Positions 44,795 to 54,937 are shown, counted from the first letter of the stretch. The stretch: DNA of 64,000 nt from Prevotella sp. E13-17 (GCF_022024035.1 NZ_CP091787.1:682001-746000), one strand, 5' to 3'. Translations and numbers: made by a program. The notes: generated by a model not told the origin, from the sequence alone.

Positions 44795-44840
44795 AAAAAT
44801 CGTTCATTGTGCTCAAAAATGTTGCTATGAACGATTTTTC
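44795..44840. promoter_or_regulatory. Compound operator before the second fructan unit
   Basis: ATCGTTCATT at 44799-44808 and CAAAAATGTT at 44814-44823, as at 36570 and 36586, then the inverted ATGAACGAT at 44827-44835. The CAAAAATGTT element begins exactly 72 bases before the -7 box in both operators. Confidence 0.78.
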
Positions 44841-44885
44841 CTATTGTTTGCAACAAGAATGATAACAGAAAAGAGAAAAAACATC

Positions 44886-44893
44886 TACTTTTG
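44886..44893 (+). promoter_or_regulatory. Promoter -7 box of the second fructan unit
   Basis: TACTTTTG, identical to 36658-36665 and again without a TTTG at the -33 position. The leader to the ATG at 45002 is about 100 bases and holds no gene. Confidence 0.72.
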
Positions 44894-45001
44894 CAACCAA
44901 CAACAATAAAAAAAACGTTTTGGTAAAAGGTTAGGTGATCATAAAAAGGTAAGAGATTGCGTTCGGGATAACATTGATATTGAAACTAAAAACTCGAATA
45001 G

Positions 45002-46708
45002 ATGAACGCAAAAAAGTTATTATCATTCTTGACGGCTGTCGCAATGACAACAGGCATCATGGCGCAAGTGACGCCCATTGTGCTTGGCGACAGTCATGCC
45101 ATGCTAAAGGTGACTCAACACTCACGCTATCTTCTGATACCCATACAGGAAACAGAAGACATCGCTTCTATTGCCGTGCTGGACGGACAAAACAATATGG
45201 TGCAGCGGCTCAACGTGAAGTTGGCCATTGACCGTGTTGACTATTGGGTGCCCTATGAGTTGCAGAATGCCTGCCTGATGGACATTGAGTTCCATGGCGA
45301 TCGTCGTCAGAAGGGTGCTGTCAGCGAGTTTGTTTGCTGGCACGAGATTCAGTATTCTGATAGCTTCAACGTAGCCAATCGTGAACGATTCCGTCCGCTA
45401 TACCATCACACACCGCAGTATGGCTGGATGAACGATCCCAACGGCATGTTTTATATGCCGTCGTCGCCGACAGGCAACGACGGGAAGACAGGTGCTGCCG
45501 GCGGCGTGTGGCACCTCTATTATCAGTATAATCCTTACGGTTCGCAGTGGGAGAACATGCACTGGGGCCACTCTACCTCGCGCGATCTCGTTCACTGGGA
45601 GTCACAACCCATCGCCTTGGAGCCTGACTGGCTGGGCAGCATCTTCAGTGGGTCGTGTGTGACCACCGGCGATTCAGTGGTGGCTTTCTACACTTCTGCC
45701 GGCATGCACCAGACGCAGTCCATGGCTGTCTCGAAAGATGGCGGACGTAGCTTCAAGAAATACTCGGGCAATCCGATTATGTTTACCAGCGATGTGCCCG
45801 ACTTCCGCGACCCCAAGGCCTTCTGGAACGAGGATGCCAAGATGTGGAATCTCATTCTGGCTGCCGGTCAGGAGATGCGTATCTACTCATCAAAGGACCT
45901 GAAACAGTGGCAGTACGAGAGCTCTTTTGGCAAGGAGTATGGCAACCACAGTGGTGTGTGGGAGTGTCCCGACCTGTTCAAGCTCGACGATAAGTGGGTG
46001 CTGATTTGTAACATCAACCCTGGCGGACCCTTTGGTGGCAGTGCCACGCAATATTTCGTCGGCCACTTTGATGGTCATAAGTTCACCTGCGAGTCGATGC
46101 CCAAGGTGACGAAGTGGATGGACTACGGCAAGGATCACTATGCCACGGTGTCGTTCTATAATGCACCCGAGAATCGCAGGGTGGTGCTGGCATGGATGAG
46201 CAACTGGCAGTATGCCAACCAAGTGCCCACGAAGCAGTTCCGCTCGGCCAACTCAATCCCCCGCGATCTGGGACTGTTCACCTGTGGCGAGGAAACCTAT
46301 GTCAGTGTGGTTCCGTCGAAAGAGATGCTGGCCCTCCGTGGTCAGAAGGTGAAACGTCCTACCGAGGCTTGCGAGATTGTGGTCGATGTGAAGTCGCAGG
46401 CCGAGATTGTGCTTTCAAACACCAAAGGTGAGCAGGTGGTGATGACCTATGATGCCGTTCGGCAGCAGTTTGTCATGGACCGCACGAAGGGGGGCGATGC
46501 CACCTTCAGCGAGACCTTCCCTTGCGTCACCGTTGCGCCCACCTATGGCCACATCAAGCAGTTGCGCATCTTCGTTGACCGTTGCAGCATCGAGGTCTTC
46601 GATGCCGAGGGCAAGATGGCCATGACCAATCTGGTGTTCCCGGCCGAGCCATATAACAACATCAAGGTGAAGGGCGGCAAGGCTGTTGTCTATCAAATTA
46701 AGTATTGA
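45002..46708 (+). CDS. Periplasmic GH32 exo-fructanase (fructan beta-fructosidase)
   Basis: 568 residues, signal peptide ending at about residue 22 (I-M-A-Q), no lipobox, so probably periplasmic. Residues about 25-115 form an extra N-terminal beta domain. GH32 catalytic marks: W-M-N-D-P-N-G near 142 (Asp nucleophile), F-R-D-P near 269, W-E-C-P-D-L-F near 321 (acid/base Glu). A C-terminal beta-sandwich (about 440-568) ends with the typical I-F-V-D-R-C-S-I-E-V-F segment. It should release fructose from imported oligosaccharides. First gene of the second operator-controlled unit, followed by transport and phosphorylation of its product. Confidence 0.93.
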   Translation: MNAKKLLSFLTAVAMTTGIMAQVTPIVLGDSHAMLKVTQHSRYLLIPIQETEDIASIAVLDGQNNMVQRLNVKLAIDRVDYWVPYELQNACLMDIEFHGDRRQKGAVSEFVCWHEIQYSDSFNVANRERFRPLYHHTPQYGWMNDPNGMFYMPSSPTGNDGKTGAAGGVWHLYYQYNPYGSQWENMHWGHSTSRDLVHWESQPIALEPDWLGSIFSGSCVTTGDSVVAFYTSAGMHQTQSMAVSKDGGRSFKKYSGNPIMFTSDVPDFRDPKAFWNEDAKMWNLILAAGQEMRIYSSKDLKQWQYESSFGKEYGNHSGVWECPDLFKLDDKWVLICNINPGGPFGGSATQYFVGHFDGHKFTCESMPKVTKWMDYGKDHYATVSFYNAPENRRVVLAWMSNWQYANQVPTKQFRSANSIPRDLGLFTCGEETYVSVVPSKEMLALRGQKVKRPTEACEIVVDVKSQAEIVLSNTKGEQVVMTYDAVRQQFVMDRTKGGDATFSETFPCVTVAPTYGHIKQLRIFVDRCSIEVFDAEGKMAMTNLVFPAEPYNNIKVKGGKAVVYQIKY

Positions 46709-46728
46709 GAATCAAAACATTGAACGAT

Positions 46729-47889
46729 ATGAAACAGAATAAGTCTATTTATCTGATTCCCGTCATGCTCTGCTTCTTCTGCATGGGCTTTGTGGATTTG
46801 GTGGGCATTGCCTCCAATTATGTGAAGAGCGATCTGGCGCTGAGCGACTCGGTGGCTAACGTGTTTCCTTCACTGGTATTCTTCTGGTTTTTAATCTTTA
46901 GTGTGCCAACAGGCATGCTGATGAATAAGATAGGGCGCAAGAAGACTGTGCTGCTTTCGCTCGTCGTTACGGTCGTCTCTTTGCTGTTGCCTCTGTTTGG
47001 CGAGAGCTTCGGCATCATGTTGGTGGCCTTCTCACTGCTGGGTATCGGTAATGCCTTGATGCAGACGTCGCTCAACCCGCTGGTATCTACGGTGATGGGC
47101 GGAGGCAACTTGGCTTCTACGCTTACCTTCGGTCAGTTTGTGAAAGCCATCGCTTCGTTCTCGGCTCCCTATTTGGCTATGTGGGGCGCCACGAAGGTGA
47201 TACCCGATTTTGACCTCTCTTGGCGAGTGCTGTTTGGCATCTTCTTCGTGGTGGGCGTCCTCTCCACCGTCTTGTTGTTTGTGACGCCTATCGACGAACC
47301 CGCCACCGAGGGCAAGGCCTCCTCGTTTATGGAGTGCCTGAAACTGTTGGGCACGCCCATCGTGCTGTTGTCGTTTCTGGGCATCATGTGCCATGTGGGT
47401 ATCGATGTGGGTACCAACACCACGGCACCAAAGATTCTGATGGAACGTCTTGGCATGACGCTTAATGAGGCTGCCTTTGCCACGTCGCTATACTTTATCT
47501 TTCGCACCGTGGGCTGTCTGACGGGATCGTTCTTCCTGCGTGTGTTGAAGATGCGCACTTTCTTTATCGTCAGCATCTCGATGATGGCCTTGTCCATGTT
47601 GTTGCTGTTCATCGGTCAGGCACAGTGGGAACTCTATCTCGCCATCGCCCTGGTTGGCTATGGCAACTCGAACGTGTTCTCGATGTGTTTCGCCACTGCC
47701 CTTGAGTCGATGCCCGACAAACAAAACGAGGTGAGCGGACTGATGATCATGGGACTCTTTGGCGGCACCATCTTCCCGCTGCTGATGGGCTTCGCCAGCG
47801 ACGGTTTCGGACAGGCTGGTGCCGTACTGGTCATGGCAGTCGGTGTGCTCTATCTCTTCACCTATATCAAACAATTAAAAACCGCATAG
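46729..47889 (+). CDS. MFS fructose/sugar transporter (FHS-like)
   Basis: 386 residues from the ATG at 46729; a TTG at 46705 overlaps the enzyme stop and is less likely. Twelve hydrophobic helices and the major-facilitator loop motif M-N-K-I-G-R-K-K between helices 2 and 3 are visible. It resembles the inner-membrane fructose transporter of the Bacteroides locus (BT1758). It takes up fructose made by the GH32 enzymes. Located between the enzyme and fructokinase genes, four bases before the latter. Confidence 0.88.
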   Translation: MKQNKSIYLIPVMLCFFCMGFVDLVGIASNYVKSDLALSDSVANVFPSLVFFWFLIFSVPTGMLMNKIGRKKTVLLSLVVTVVSLLLPLFGESFGIMLVAFSLLGIGNALMQTSLNPLVSTVMGGGNLASTLTFGQFVKAIASFSAPYLAMWGATKVIPDFDLSWRVLFGIFFVVGVLSTVLLFVTPIDEPATEGKASSFMECLKLLGTPIVLLSFLGIMCHVGIDVGTNTTAPKILMERLGMTLNEAAFATSLYFIFRTVGCLTGSFFLRVLKMRTFFIVSISMMALSMLLLFIGQAQWELYLAIALVGYGNSNVFSMCFATALESMPDKQNEVSGLMIMGLFGGTIFPLLMGFASDGFGQAGAVLVMAVGVLYLFTYIKQLKTA

Positions 47890-47893
47890 AACT

Positions 47894-48778
47894 ATGAATG
47901 AGAAACGTTATGTAGTAGGACTCGGCGAGGTCCTGTGGGACGTGCTTCCCGAAGGCAAGAAACTGGGTGGCGCCCCTGCCAACTTCGCTTATCATGCCGG
48001 ACAGTTCCTGGGCATGGACAACACGATTGCCGTGAGTGCGCTGGGCGAAGACCGTCTGGCTGAAGAGACACTGGATGCACTGCGCGAACACAACCTGAAC
48101 GACCTGCTGCCTCGTGTGCCCTATCCAACGGGAACCGTACAGGTGCAGCTCGATGAACAGGGCATCCCCAGCTATGACATCAAGGAGAATGTGGCATGGG
48201 ACAACATCCCCTACGATGAGGATATCCGTCAGATTGCCAAAAACTGCCGTGCCGTGTGCTTCGGTTCACTGGCACAGCGCAACGTGGTGAGCCGCACGAC
48301 CATCCAGAAGTTCCTCGACGACACCCCTGCTGACTGTCTGAAGATTTTCGATATCAACCTGCGTCAGCAGTTCTACACGATGGAGATTGTCAAGGAGTCT
48401 CTGCAGCGTTGCAACATCTTGAAGATCAACGACGAGGAGCTGGTATTGATAGGACGCATGTTTGGCTATCCCGGTCTTGATATGGAAAACAAGTGCTGGC
48501 TCATCCTCGGCAAGTACAACCTCGACATGTTGGTGCTGACTTGCGGTACCAATGGCTCGTATGTGTTCACACCTGGTCAGATGTCGTTCCAGGAGACCCC
48601 GAAGGTGAAGGTGGCCGACACCGTTGGCGCCGGCGACTCGTTCACGGGTTCTTTCGTGGGTTCTATCCTCAATGGCAAGTGTGTGCCCGAGGCACATCGC
48701 ACCGCCGTTCAGGTTTCGGCCTATGTCTGCACGCAGAATGGTGCCATGCCTGATATACCATCAGAGTTTGTGAAGTAA
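47894..48778 (+). CDS. Fructokinase (PfkB family)
   Basis: 294 residues. PfkB/ribokinase fold: the first signature region G-L-G-E-V-L-W-D with G-G-A-P-A-N-F-A-Y-H near 26-35, and the second signature D-T-V-G-A-G-D-S-F-T-G-S-F near 242-254, whose Asp is the catalytic base. It phosphorylates fructose in the cytosol, bringing fructan breakdown into glycolysis. Last gene of the unit, with a clear terminator after it. Corresponds in position to BT1757. Confidence 0.92.
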   Translation: MNEKRYVVGLGEVLWDVLPEGKKLGGAPANFAYHAGQFLGMDNTIAVSALGEDRLAEETLDALREHNLNDLLPRVPYPTGTVQVQLDEQGIPSYDIKENVAWDNIPYDEDIRQIAKNCRAVCFGSLAQRNVVSRTTIQKFLDDTPADCLKIFDINLRQQFYTMEIVKESLQRCNILKINDEELVLIGRMFGYPGLDMENKCWLILGKYNLDMLVLTCGTNGSYVFTPGQMSFQETPKVKVADTVGAGDSFTGSFVGSILNGKCVPEAHRTAVQVSAYVCTQNGAMPDIPSEFVK

Positions 48779-48815
48779 AATTATATCGTGCGCCACAGGC
48801 GCTCCAAGTGTGCAT

Positions 48816-48846
48816 GAGGTCGTGTCTGTTACACGACCTCTTTTCA
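48816..48846 (+). terminator. Terminator after fructokinase
   Basis: GAGGTCGTGT (48816-48825) pairs perfectly with ACACGACCTC (48831-48840) around CTGTT, followed by TTTTC. Confidence 0.88.
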
Positions 48847-48852
48847 TTTTCA

Positions 48853-48962
48853 ATAGTTCTGCTTTTGTCTTGTTATAGTTCCGCTTTCGTCTTGTTATAG
48901 TGCTGCTTTCGTCTTGTTATAGTTTCGCTTTTGCGTTGTAATAGCTTTACTCTTGATGTCCA
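48853..48962. repeat. Tandem array I, five 22-base units
   Basis: Units start at 48853, 48875, 48897, 48919 and 48941, all exactly 22 bases. They share ATAGTTNNGCTTTNGTCTTGTT, the last two being degenerate. No gene, no spacer-repeat structure like CRISPR. Confidence 0.88.
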
Positions 48963-49070
48963 TCCAGCCCCTAGATGTGGCGCATCCAGCCCCTGGAACG
49001 AGTCGTTTTAGCCCCTGGATGCGGTTGTTCTAAGGGCTGGATGTAGAGCATCCAGGGGCTAGAGAAGAAA
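48961..49070. repeat. Tandem array II, five 21-23-base units, some inverted
   Basis: Units start at about 48961, 48983, 49006, 49028 and 49049. The core is CCAGCCCCTGG or its inverse (AGGGGCTAG, AAGGGCTGGATG). Core sequence is unrelated to array I but the period is the same. Confidence 0.8.
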
Positions 49071-49080
49071 TGATAGCTTC

Positions 49081-49169
49081 GGTTTTAGACTTTAGAATTG
49101 CCACTTCTAGACTTTAAAAACGCCTCTTTTAGACTTTAAAACGACCCTCTCCAGACTGCCGTCTGACAG
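49081..49169. repeat. Tandem array III, four 22-23-base units
   Basis: Units start at 49081, 49103, 49125 and 49147 around TTTAGACTTTAAAA or TCTAGACTTTA, the last unit diverging (CCAGACTGCCGTCTGA). A third core with the same period. The rest of the gap to 49283 holds a promoter and no gene. Confidence 0.78.
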
Positions 49170-49222
49170 CCCCAAAGCCACGGTTGGACAACCCTATACC
49201 GCCAACTTTCCTGCCGAAAACC

Positions 49223-49253
49223 TTGGCAGTTTGGGATTTTTGTCATACCTTTG
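49223..49253 (+). promoter_or_regulatory. Promoter of the double esterase gene
   Basis: TTGG at 49223-49226, a 19-base spacer and TACCTTTG at 49246-49253, 30 bases before the ATG at 49284. It lies just after the arrays. Confidence 0.65.
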
Positions 49254-49283
49254 CGCGTTGGTAACTAACAACCAAAAACAACA

Positions 49284-50681
49284 ATGAAACGACTATTACT
49301 CTTCGCATGCGCCCTGGTGGCCATGACCGTGCAGGCACAGACTGCACGCAAGTTCACAGTAAACATCACGCCCGACGGGGCTTCAAACATGGTGGCCTAT
49401 CTGCCCGACATGCCGACGGGTAGGGCAGTGGTCGATTGTCCCGGTGGTGGCTACAGCCATCTGGCTCTGCAGCACGAGGGACACGACTGGGCTGCGTATT
49501 TCAATAAGCAGGGCATTGCCTACTTCGTGCTGACCTATCGCATGCCGAAGGGCGACCGTGATATCCCCCTGAGCGATGCACAGACAGCCATACGTATGGT
49601 GCGCGACTCTGCCGACTTCTGGCATGTGAACCCCTACGATGTGGGCATCATGGGCTTCTCGGCAGGCGGTCATCTGGCTTCATCTGTGTCAACGCATAGT
49701 GAGTTTGACTGTCGTCCCAACTTCAGCATCCTGTTCTATCCCGTCATCTCGATGAATCCGCGTGAGGGACATCGCGGAAGCAGCGAGGGCTTCTTGGGCA
49801 AAGAGGGACTGGAGAACGAACAACTGGTCAAGGAGTGGTCTAACCAGAATGCTGTGCGCCGCCATCTGACACCGCCAGCCGTCATCTTCACCGCCAGCGA
49901 CGACCAGGTGGTGCCCGTCGTCAACAACTGCCTGCGTTACTATGAGTCCATGCGACGTGCAGGCAACGACTGCGCCATGTATATCTATCCCACCGGTGGC
50001 CACGGCTTTGGCTTCCGTGACAGTTGGACCTATCACAACCAGATGTTGAACGACCTGACCACCTGGCTCAATGCACACAAGGCCCCCCGCAAGGATGCCA
50101 TCCGCGTGGCATGCATCGGCAACAGCATCACCGATGGGTCGGGCATTGACATGGCCGACCTGAAAGGCTATCCCGCACAGTTGCAGAAACTGCTGGGCAA
50201 GGGCTATCACGTGAAGAACTACGGCGTGGGAGCACGCACCATGCTGAACAATGGCGACCATCCCTACATGATAGAGCAGGCGTGGCGCGACGCGCAGGCT
50301 TTCCAACCCAACATCGTGGTCATCAAGTTGGGGACCAACGACTCAAAGGATTTCATCTGGAGCAAGCATTCAAAGGAGTTTGCGGGCGACATGCAGACGA
50401 TGGTCAACGCACTGCGCAAACTGCCGTCTAATCCGAAAATCTATCTGTGTACGCCTATCAAGGCCTTCCGCGACAAGTGGGGCATCACCGACTCTGTCAT
50501 CGTGAACGGTGTCATTCCCGCCATCCGACAGGTTGCCAAGAAGAACAAACTGACGGTCATCGACCTCCATGCGGTGCTCACCGATGAGGCCAGCATGACA
50601 CACGACATGATACATCCCAACGAGAAAGGAGCAGGGCAGATGGCGAAAGCCATTGCCGATGCTATTCGACTAAAAGAATAA
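49284..50681 (+). CDS. Double-domain carbohydrate esterase: alpha/beta hydrolase plus SGNH hydrolase
   Basis: 465 residues with a signal peptide ending at about residue 19 (V-Q-A-Q). Residues about 30-265 are an alpha/beta hydrolase like acetyl-xylan or feruloyl esterases: oxyanion region C-P-G-G-G-Y, nucleophile G-F-S-A-G-G near 126, Asp in A-S-D-D-Q-V-V, His in G-G-H-G-F-G. Residues about 272-465 are an SGNH esterase: I-G-N-S-I-T-D-G, L-G-T-N-D and D-M-I-H-P-N with the catalytic Asp-His. Two different esterase folds in one chain suggest removal of two kinds of ester decoration from plant polysaccharide. Substrate not readable from sequence. Confidence 0.88.
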   Translation: MKRLLLFACALVAMTVQAQTARKFTVNITPDGASNMVAYLPDMPTGRAVVDCPGGGYSHLALQHEGHDWAAYFNKQGIAYFVLTYRMPKGDRDIPLSDAQTAIRMVRDSADFWHVNPYDVGIMGFSAGGHLASSVSTHSEFDCRPNFSILFYPVISMNPREGHRGSSEGFLGKEGLENEQLVKEWSNQNAVRRHLTPPAVIFTASDDQVVPVVNNCLRYYESMRRAGNDCAMYIYPTGGHGFGFRDSWTYHNQMLNDLTTWLNAHKAPRKDAIRVACIGNSITDGSGIDMADLKGYPAQLQKLLGKGYHVKNYGVGARTMLNNGDHPYMIEQAWRDAQAFQPNIVVIKLGTNDSKDFIWSKHSKEFAGDMQTMVNALRKLPSNPKIYLCTPIKAFRDKWGITDSVIVNGVIPAIRQVAKKNKLTVIDLHAVLTDEASMTHDMIHPNEKGAGQMAKAIADAIRLKE

Positions 50682-50708
50682 TAAAAAGAAAGAAAAGCGG
50701 GATTTTTC

Positions 50709-50739
50709 TTTGCAATTTGGTAGATTATTCGTACCTTTG
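50709..50739 (+). promoter_or_regulatory. Promoter of the thiamine operon
   Basis: TTTG at 50709-50712, a 19-base spacer and TACCTTTG at 50732-50739; the riboswitch starts within about 15 bases downstream. Confidence 0.78.
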
Positions 50740-50752
50740 CACGCAGAATAAA

Positions 50753-50864
50753 TTACTCGGGGTGCTTTTTGCTTACCTTTCTTATTGTAAATAAGAAGAA
50801 ATGCAGGAGGCTGAGATTATACCCATTGACCTGATGCAGGTAATGCTGCCGTAGGGAATGAGCA
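50753..50864 (+). promoter_or_regulatory. TPP riboswitch (THI element)
   Basis: The conserved pieces are present in order: CGGGGTGC (50758-50765), CTGAGAT with TATACCC (50811-50823), and TGACCTGATGCAGGTAATGC with TAGGGAA at the 3' side. It binds thiamine pyrophosphate and switches off the thiamine operon when the vitamin is plentiful. Confidence 0.95.
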
Positions 50865-50882
50865 CTGATGATATGTATAAAC

Positions 50883-50924
50883 CTCGGGTAAGGACCGTAA
50901 GTGGGTCTTTGCCCGAGTTTTTTT
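50883..50924 (+). terminator. Riboswitch-controlled terminator
   Basis: CTCGGGTAAGGACC pairs with GGGTCTTTGCCCGAG (ends at 50917), followed by seven T. It lies between the aptamer and thiS, so control is by early termination. Confidence 0.88.
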
Positions 50925-50935
50925 GTTTAAGAGGT

Positions 50936-51133
50936 ATGACTATTAGACTAAATGGGAAAGAACAGCAGACAGCGGCTGCTACATTAGAAGAACTGGCACA
51001 TGAACTAGGATTGCCTGAAAAGGGCATCGCCATGGCGATGGAGATGAGAATGGTACCGCGACAAGCGTGGGCTGAGACATGCCTCAACGCTGGTAGCGAA
51101 GTGATAATTATTAAAGCTGCTTGTGGCGGATGA
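50936..51133 (+). CDS. thiS: Sulfur carrier protein ThiS
   Basis: 65 residues from the ATG at 50936; an upstream in-frame start would run through the terminator and is not real. Ubiquitin-like fold, M-T-I-R-L-N-G-K start and the essential C-terminal Gly-Gly, which ThiF adenylates and which then carries sulfur as a thiocarboxylate to the thiazole synthase. Overlaps thiE by four bases. First gene after the TPP-controlled terminator. Confidence 0.94.
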   Translation: MTIRLNGKEQQTAAATLEELAHELGLPEKGIAMAMEMRMVPRQAWAETCLNAGSEVIIIKAACGG

Positions 51134-51750
51134 TACAGTTTATTAGTCATTACAACGACCAGTATAATTATTTGGACACGATTGCTCTGGCCCTGCAAGG
51201 CGGATGCCGATGGGTGCAGCTGCGCATGAAGAATGCGCCTGTCGATGAGGTGCGGCGTACGGCAAGACTGGCACAGCTGATGTGTCGCAGCGCCGGCGCC
51301 ACGTTTATCATCGACGACCACGTGGAACTGGTGAAAGAACTGCATGCCGACGGTGTGCATCTGGGACTGAGCGACATGCCGATAGCCGAGGCACGCCGTC
51401 TGTTGGGTCCCGACTATATCATTGGTGGCACCGCCAATACGTTCGACGACGTGAAAGCACATGCTGAGGCAGGAGCCGACTACATAGGGTGCGGGCCCTT
51501 TCGGTTCACCACCACCAAAGAGCGCTTGTCGCCGGTGTTGGGACTGGAGGGCTACCGACAGATTGTGGAAAAGATGAAGAGCGAGCATATCAACCTGCCG
51601 ATTGTTGCCATTGGAGGCATCACGGCTGCCGATGTGCCCGACATCATAAAGACAGGTGTGACGGGCATTGCCCTCAGTGGCGCCGTCATCAATGCGGTTG
51701 ACCCTGTCGATGAAATGAAAAGATTGATAAAGATTGTAGATCATGAGTAA
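51130..51750 (+). CDS. thiE: Thiamine phosphate synthase ThiE
   Basis: 206 residues from the ATG overlapping the thiS stop. TIM-barrel enzyme that joins the pyrimidine and thiazole halves to thiamine phosphate. Marks: [38 protein letters not shown] and A-I-G-G-I-T. All catalytic regions look intact. It overlaps thiG by eight bases. Confidence 0.94.
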   Translation: MIQFISHYNDQYNYLDTIALALQGGCRWVQLRMKNAPVDEVRRTARLAQLMCRSAGATFIIDDHVELVKELHADGVHLGLSDMPIAEARRLLGPDYIIGGTANTFDDVKAHAEAGADYIGCGPFRFTTTKERLSPVLGLEGYRQIVEKMKSEHINLPIVAIGGITAADVPDIIKTGVTGIALSGAVINAVDPVDEMKRLIKIVDHE

Positions 51751-52516
51751 ATTGGTAATCGCAGGTCGTGAGTTCAGCTCACGTCTGTTCCTGGGAACGG
51801 GAAAGTTTAACGACAACACCCTGATGGCAGAGGCTATCAAGGCAAGTGAGACGGAAATGGTGACGGTGGCCATGAAACGCATCGAACTGGGTGATAGGGA
51901 TGACGACCTTCTGACGCACATCACGCAGAACAAAAATATACAGTTGCTGCCCAACACTTCGGGGGTGCGCAATGCCGAAGAGGCCGTGTTTGCTGCACAG
52001 ATGGCCCGCGAGGCCTTTGGCACCAACTGGCTGAAACTGGAGATACATCCCGATCCGCGCTATCTGCTGCCCGACTCGGTGGAGACGCTGAAGGCCACCG
52101 AGCAGCTGGTGAAGCTCGGCTTCGTGGTTCTGCCTTACTGTCAGGCTGACCCCACATTGTGTAAACATCTGGAGGAGGCAGGCGCAGCCACTGTGATGCC
52201 CCTGGCAGCACCCATCGGCACCAACAAGGGACTGCGCATGAAGGACTTCCTGCAGATCATCATTGACCAGGCAACCGTGCCGGTGGTGGTCGATGCAGGC
52301 ATCGGTGCACCCAGTCATGCAGCCGAAGCCATGGAGATGGGTGCCGACTGCTGCTTGGTGAACACGGCCATTGCCGTGGCAGGCGACCCCGTCAGGATGG
52401 CGGATGCCTTCCGTCAGGCGGTGATAGCAGGACGTCAGGCCTACGAGGCTGGCCTTGGAGCTATTGCCGAATGTGCTGAGGCCACGAGTCCTCTTACTGC
52501 TTTTCTTAACGCTTAA
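51743..52516 (+). CDS. thiG: Thiazole synthase ThiG
   Basis: 257 residues. TIM-barrel enzyme that forms the thiazole ring from deoxyxylulose phosphate, dehydroglycine and the ThiS thiocarboxylate. Marks: [10 protein letters not shown] near the start, [12 protein letters not shown] in the middle, [23 protein letters not shown] near the phosphate site. The glycine donor comes from ThiH, encoded later in this operon. Overlap with thiE indicates translational coupling. Confidence 0.95.
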   Translation: MSKLVIAGREFSSRLFLGTGKFNDNTLMAEAIKASETEMVTVAMKRIELGDRDDDLLTHITQNKNIQLLPNTSGVRNAEEAVFAAQMAREAFGTNWLKLEIHPDPRYLLPDSVETLKATEQLVKLGFVVLPYCQADPTLCKHLEEAGAATVMPLAAPIGTNKGLRMKDFLQIIIDQATVPVVVDAGIGAPSHAAEAMEMGADCCLVNTAIAVAGDPVRMADAFRQAVIAGRQAYEAGLGAIAECAEATSPLTAFLNA

Positions 52517-54115
<1,599 letters not shown>

Positions 54116-54129
54116 ACGACTGAAGACCG

Positions 54130-54930
54130 ATGGAACTGTCCAACGAACAACGCAGGCGTTATAACCGTCACTTGATACTGGAGGGCTTTGGTGCTGAGGC
54201 TCAAGAACGTCTGTTGCAGTCAAAAGTGCTACTGGTCGGTGCCGGTGGCCTGGGGTCGCCAGTGGCTCTCTATCTGGCTGCTGCCGGGGTCGGCACGATG
54301 GGCGTGGTGGATGGCGATAGCGTGAGTATCACCAATCTGCAACGACAGGTGTTGCACAGCACAAGGGATATCAATCGCCCGAAGGTGGAGGTGGCACGCG
54401 AACGCATCGAGGCTCTGAACCCTGATGTAAGCGTGCATACGTATGAACTCTATCTGAACGAGGCCAATGCCATGAACCTGATAGAGCCGTATGATTTTGT
54501 CATCGATGGTACCGACAACTTTGCCACGAAGTATCTGGTCAACGATGCTTGTGTGATGCTGGGCAAGGCCTTCTGTATGGGTGGCATCAGTCGTTACAGC
54601 GGGCAGCTGATGACTCATGTGCCTGGTTCTGCATGCTACCGATGCTTGTTTCCTGAACCGCCAGCTAAAGAGGACGTGGAAACCTGTGCCATGGTGGGCG
54701 TGCTGGGGGCTGTTGCCGGCATGTTGGGCACGGTTCAGGCTACTGAGTGTGTGAAGTATCTGGCTGGGGTGGGGCAGTTGCTCACCAACGCCCTTCTCAC
54801 CTTCGATGCGCTGACCATGCGGTGGCAGCGCTTTGACTTCGGACAACGAGACGACTGTGCTCTTTGCGGCGAGCACCCAACGATACATGAACTGAAGGAA
54901 TATGCCTTCCGACCTTGTAAATCAAAATGA
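54130..54930 (+). CDS. thiF: ThiS adenylyltransferase ThiF
   Basis: 266 residues. E1-like fold: the ATP-binding G-A-G-G-L-G-S-P near residue 37, the D-x-D-x-V-x-x-x-N-L-Q-R-Q segment, the catalytic Asp in D-G-T-D-N-F, and paired zinc cysteines C-Y-R-C (near 169) and C-A-L-C (near 243). It adenylates the C-terminal glycine of ThiS. A MoeB role for molybdopterin cannot be excluded by fold, but the operon position fixes ThiF. Confidence 0.93.
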   Translation: MELSNEQRRRYNRHLILEGFGAEAQERLLQSKVLLVGAGGLGSPVALYLAAAGVGTMGVVDGDSVSITNLQRQVLHSTRDINRPKVEVARERIEALNPDVSVHTYELYLNEANAMNLIEPYDFVIDGTDNFATKYLVNDACVMLGKAFCMGGISRYSGQLMTHVPGSACYRCLFPEPPAKEDVETCAMVGVLGAVAGMLGTVQATECVKYLAGVGQLLTNALLTFDALTMRWQRFDFGQRDDCALCGEHPTIHELKEYAFRPCKSK

Positions 54931-54937
54931 AAGAGAT

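Noticed and set aside
30861..48778. Genomic island or conjugative element carrying both sugar loci
   Set aside because: No integrase, mobilisation genes or flanking repeats were seen around the loci; composition is similar to the neighbours.
48853..49169. CRISPR array
   Set aside because: Units are contiguous with no unique spacers, about 22 bases long and degenerate, and no cas gene is near.
50782..52026. 414-residue minus-strand open frame across the riboswitch, thiS, thiE and thiG
   Set aside because: It crosses a well-conserved riboswitch and overlapping thi genes on the other strand; composition is shadow-like.
54229..54888. 219-residue minus-strand open frame in thiF
   Set aside because: Full overlap with thiF, His-rich shadow composition, no domain.
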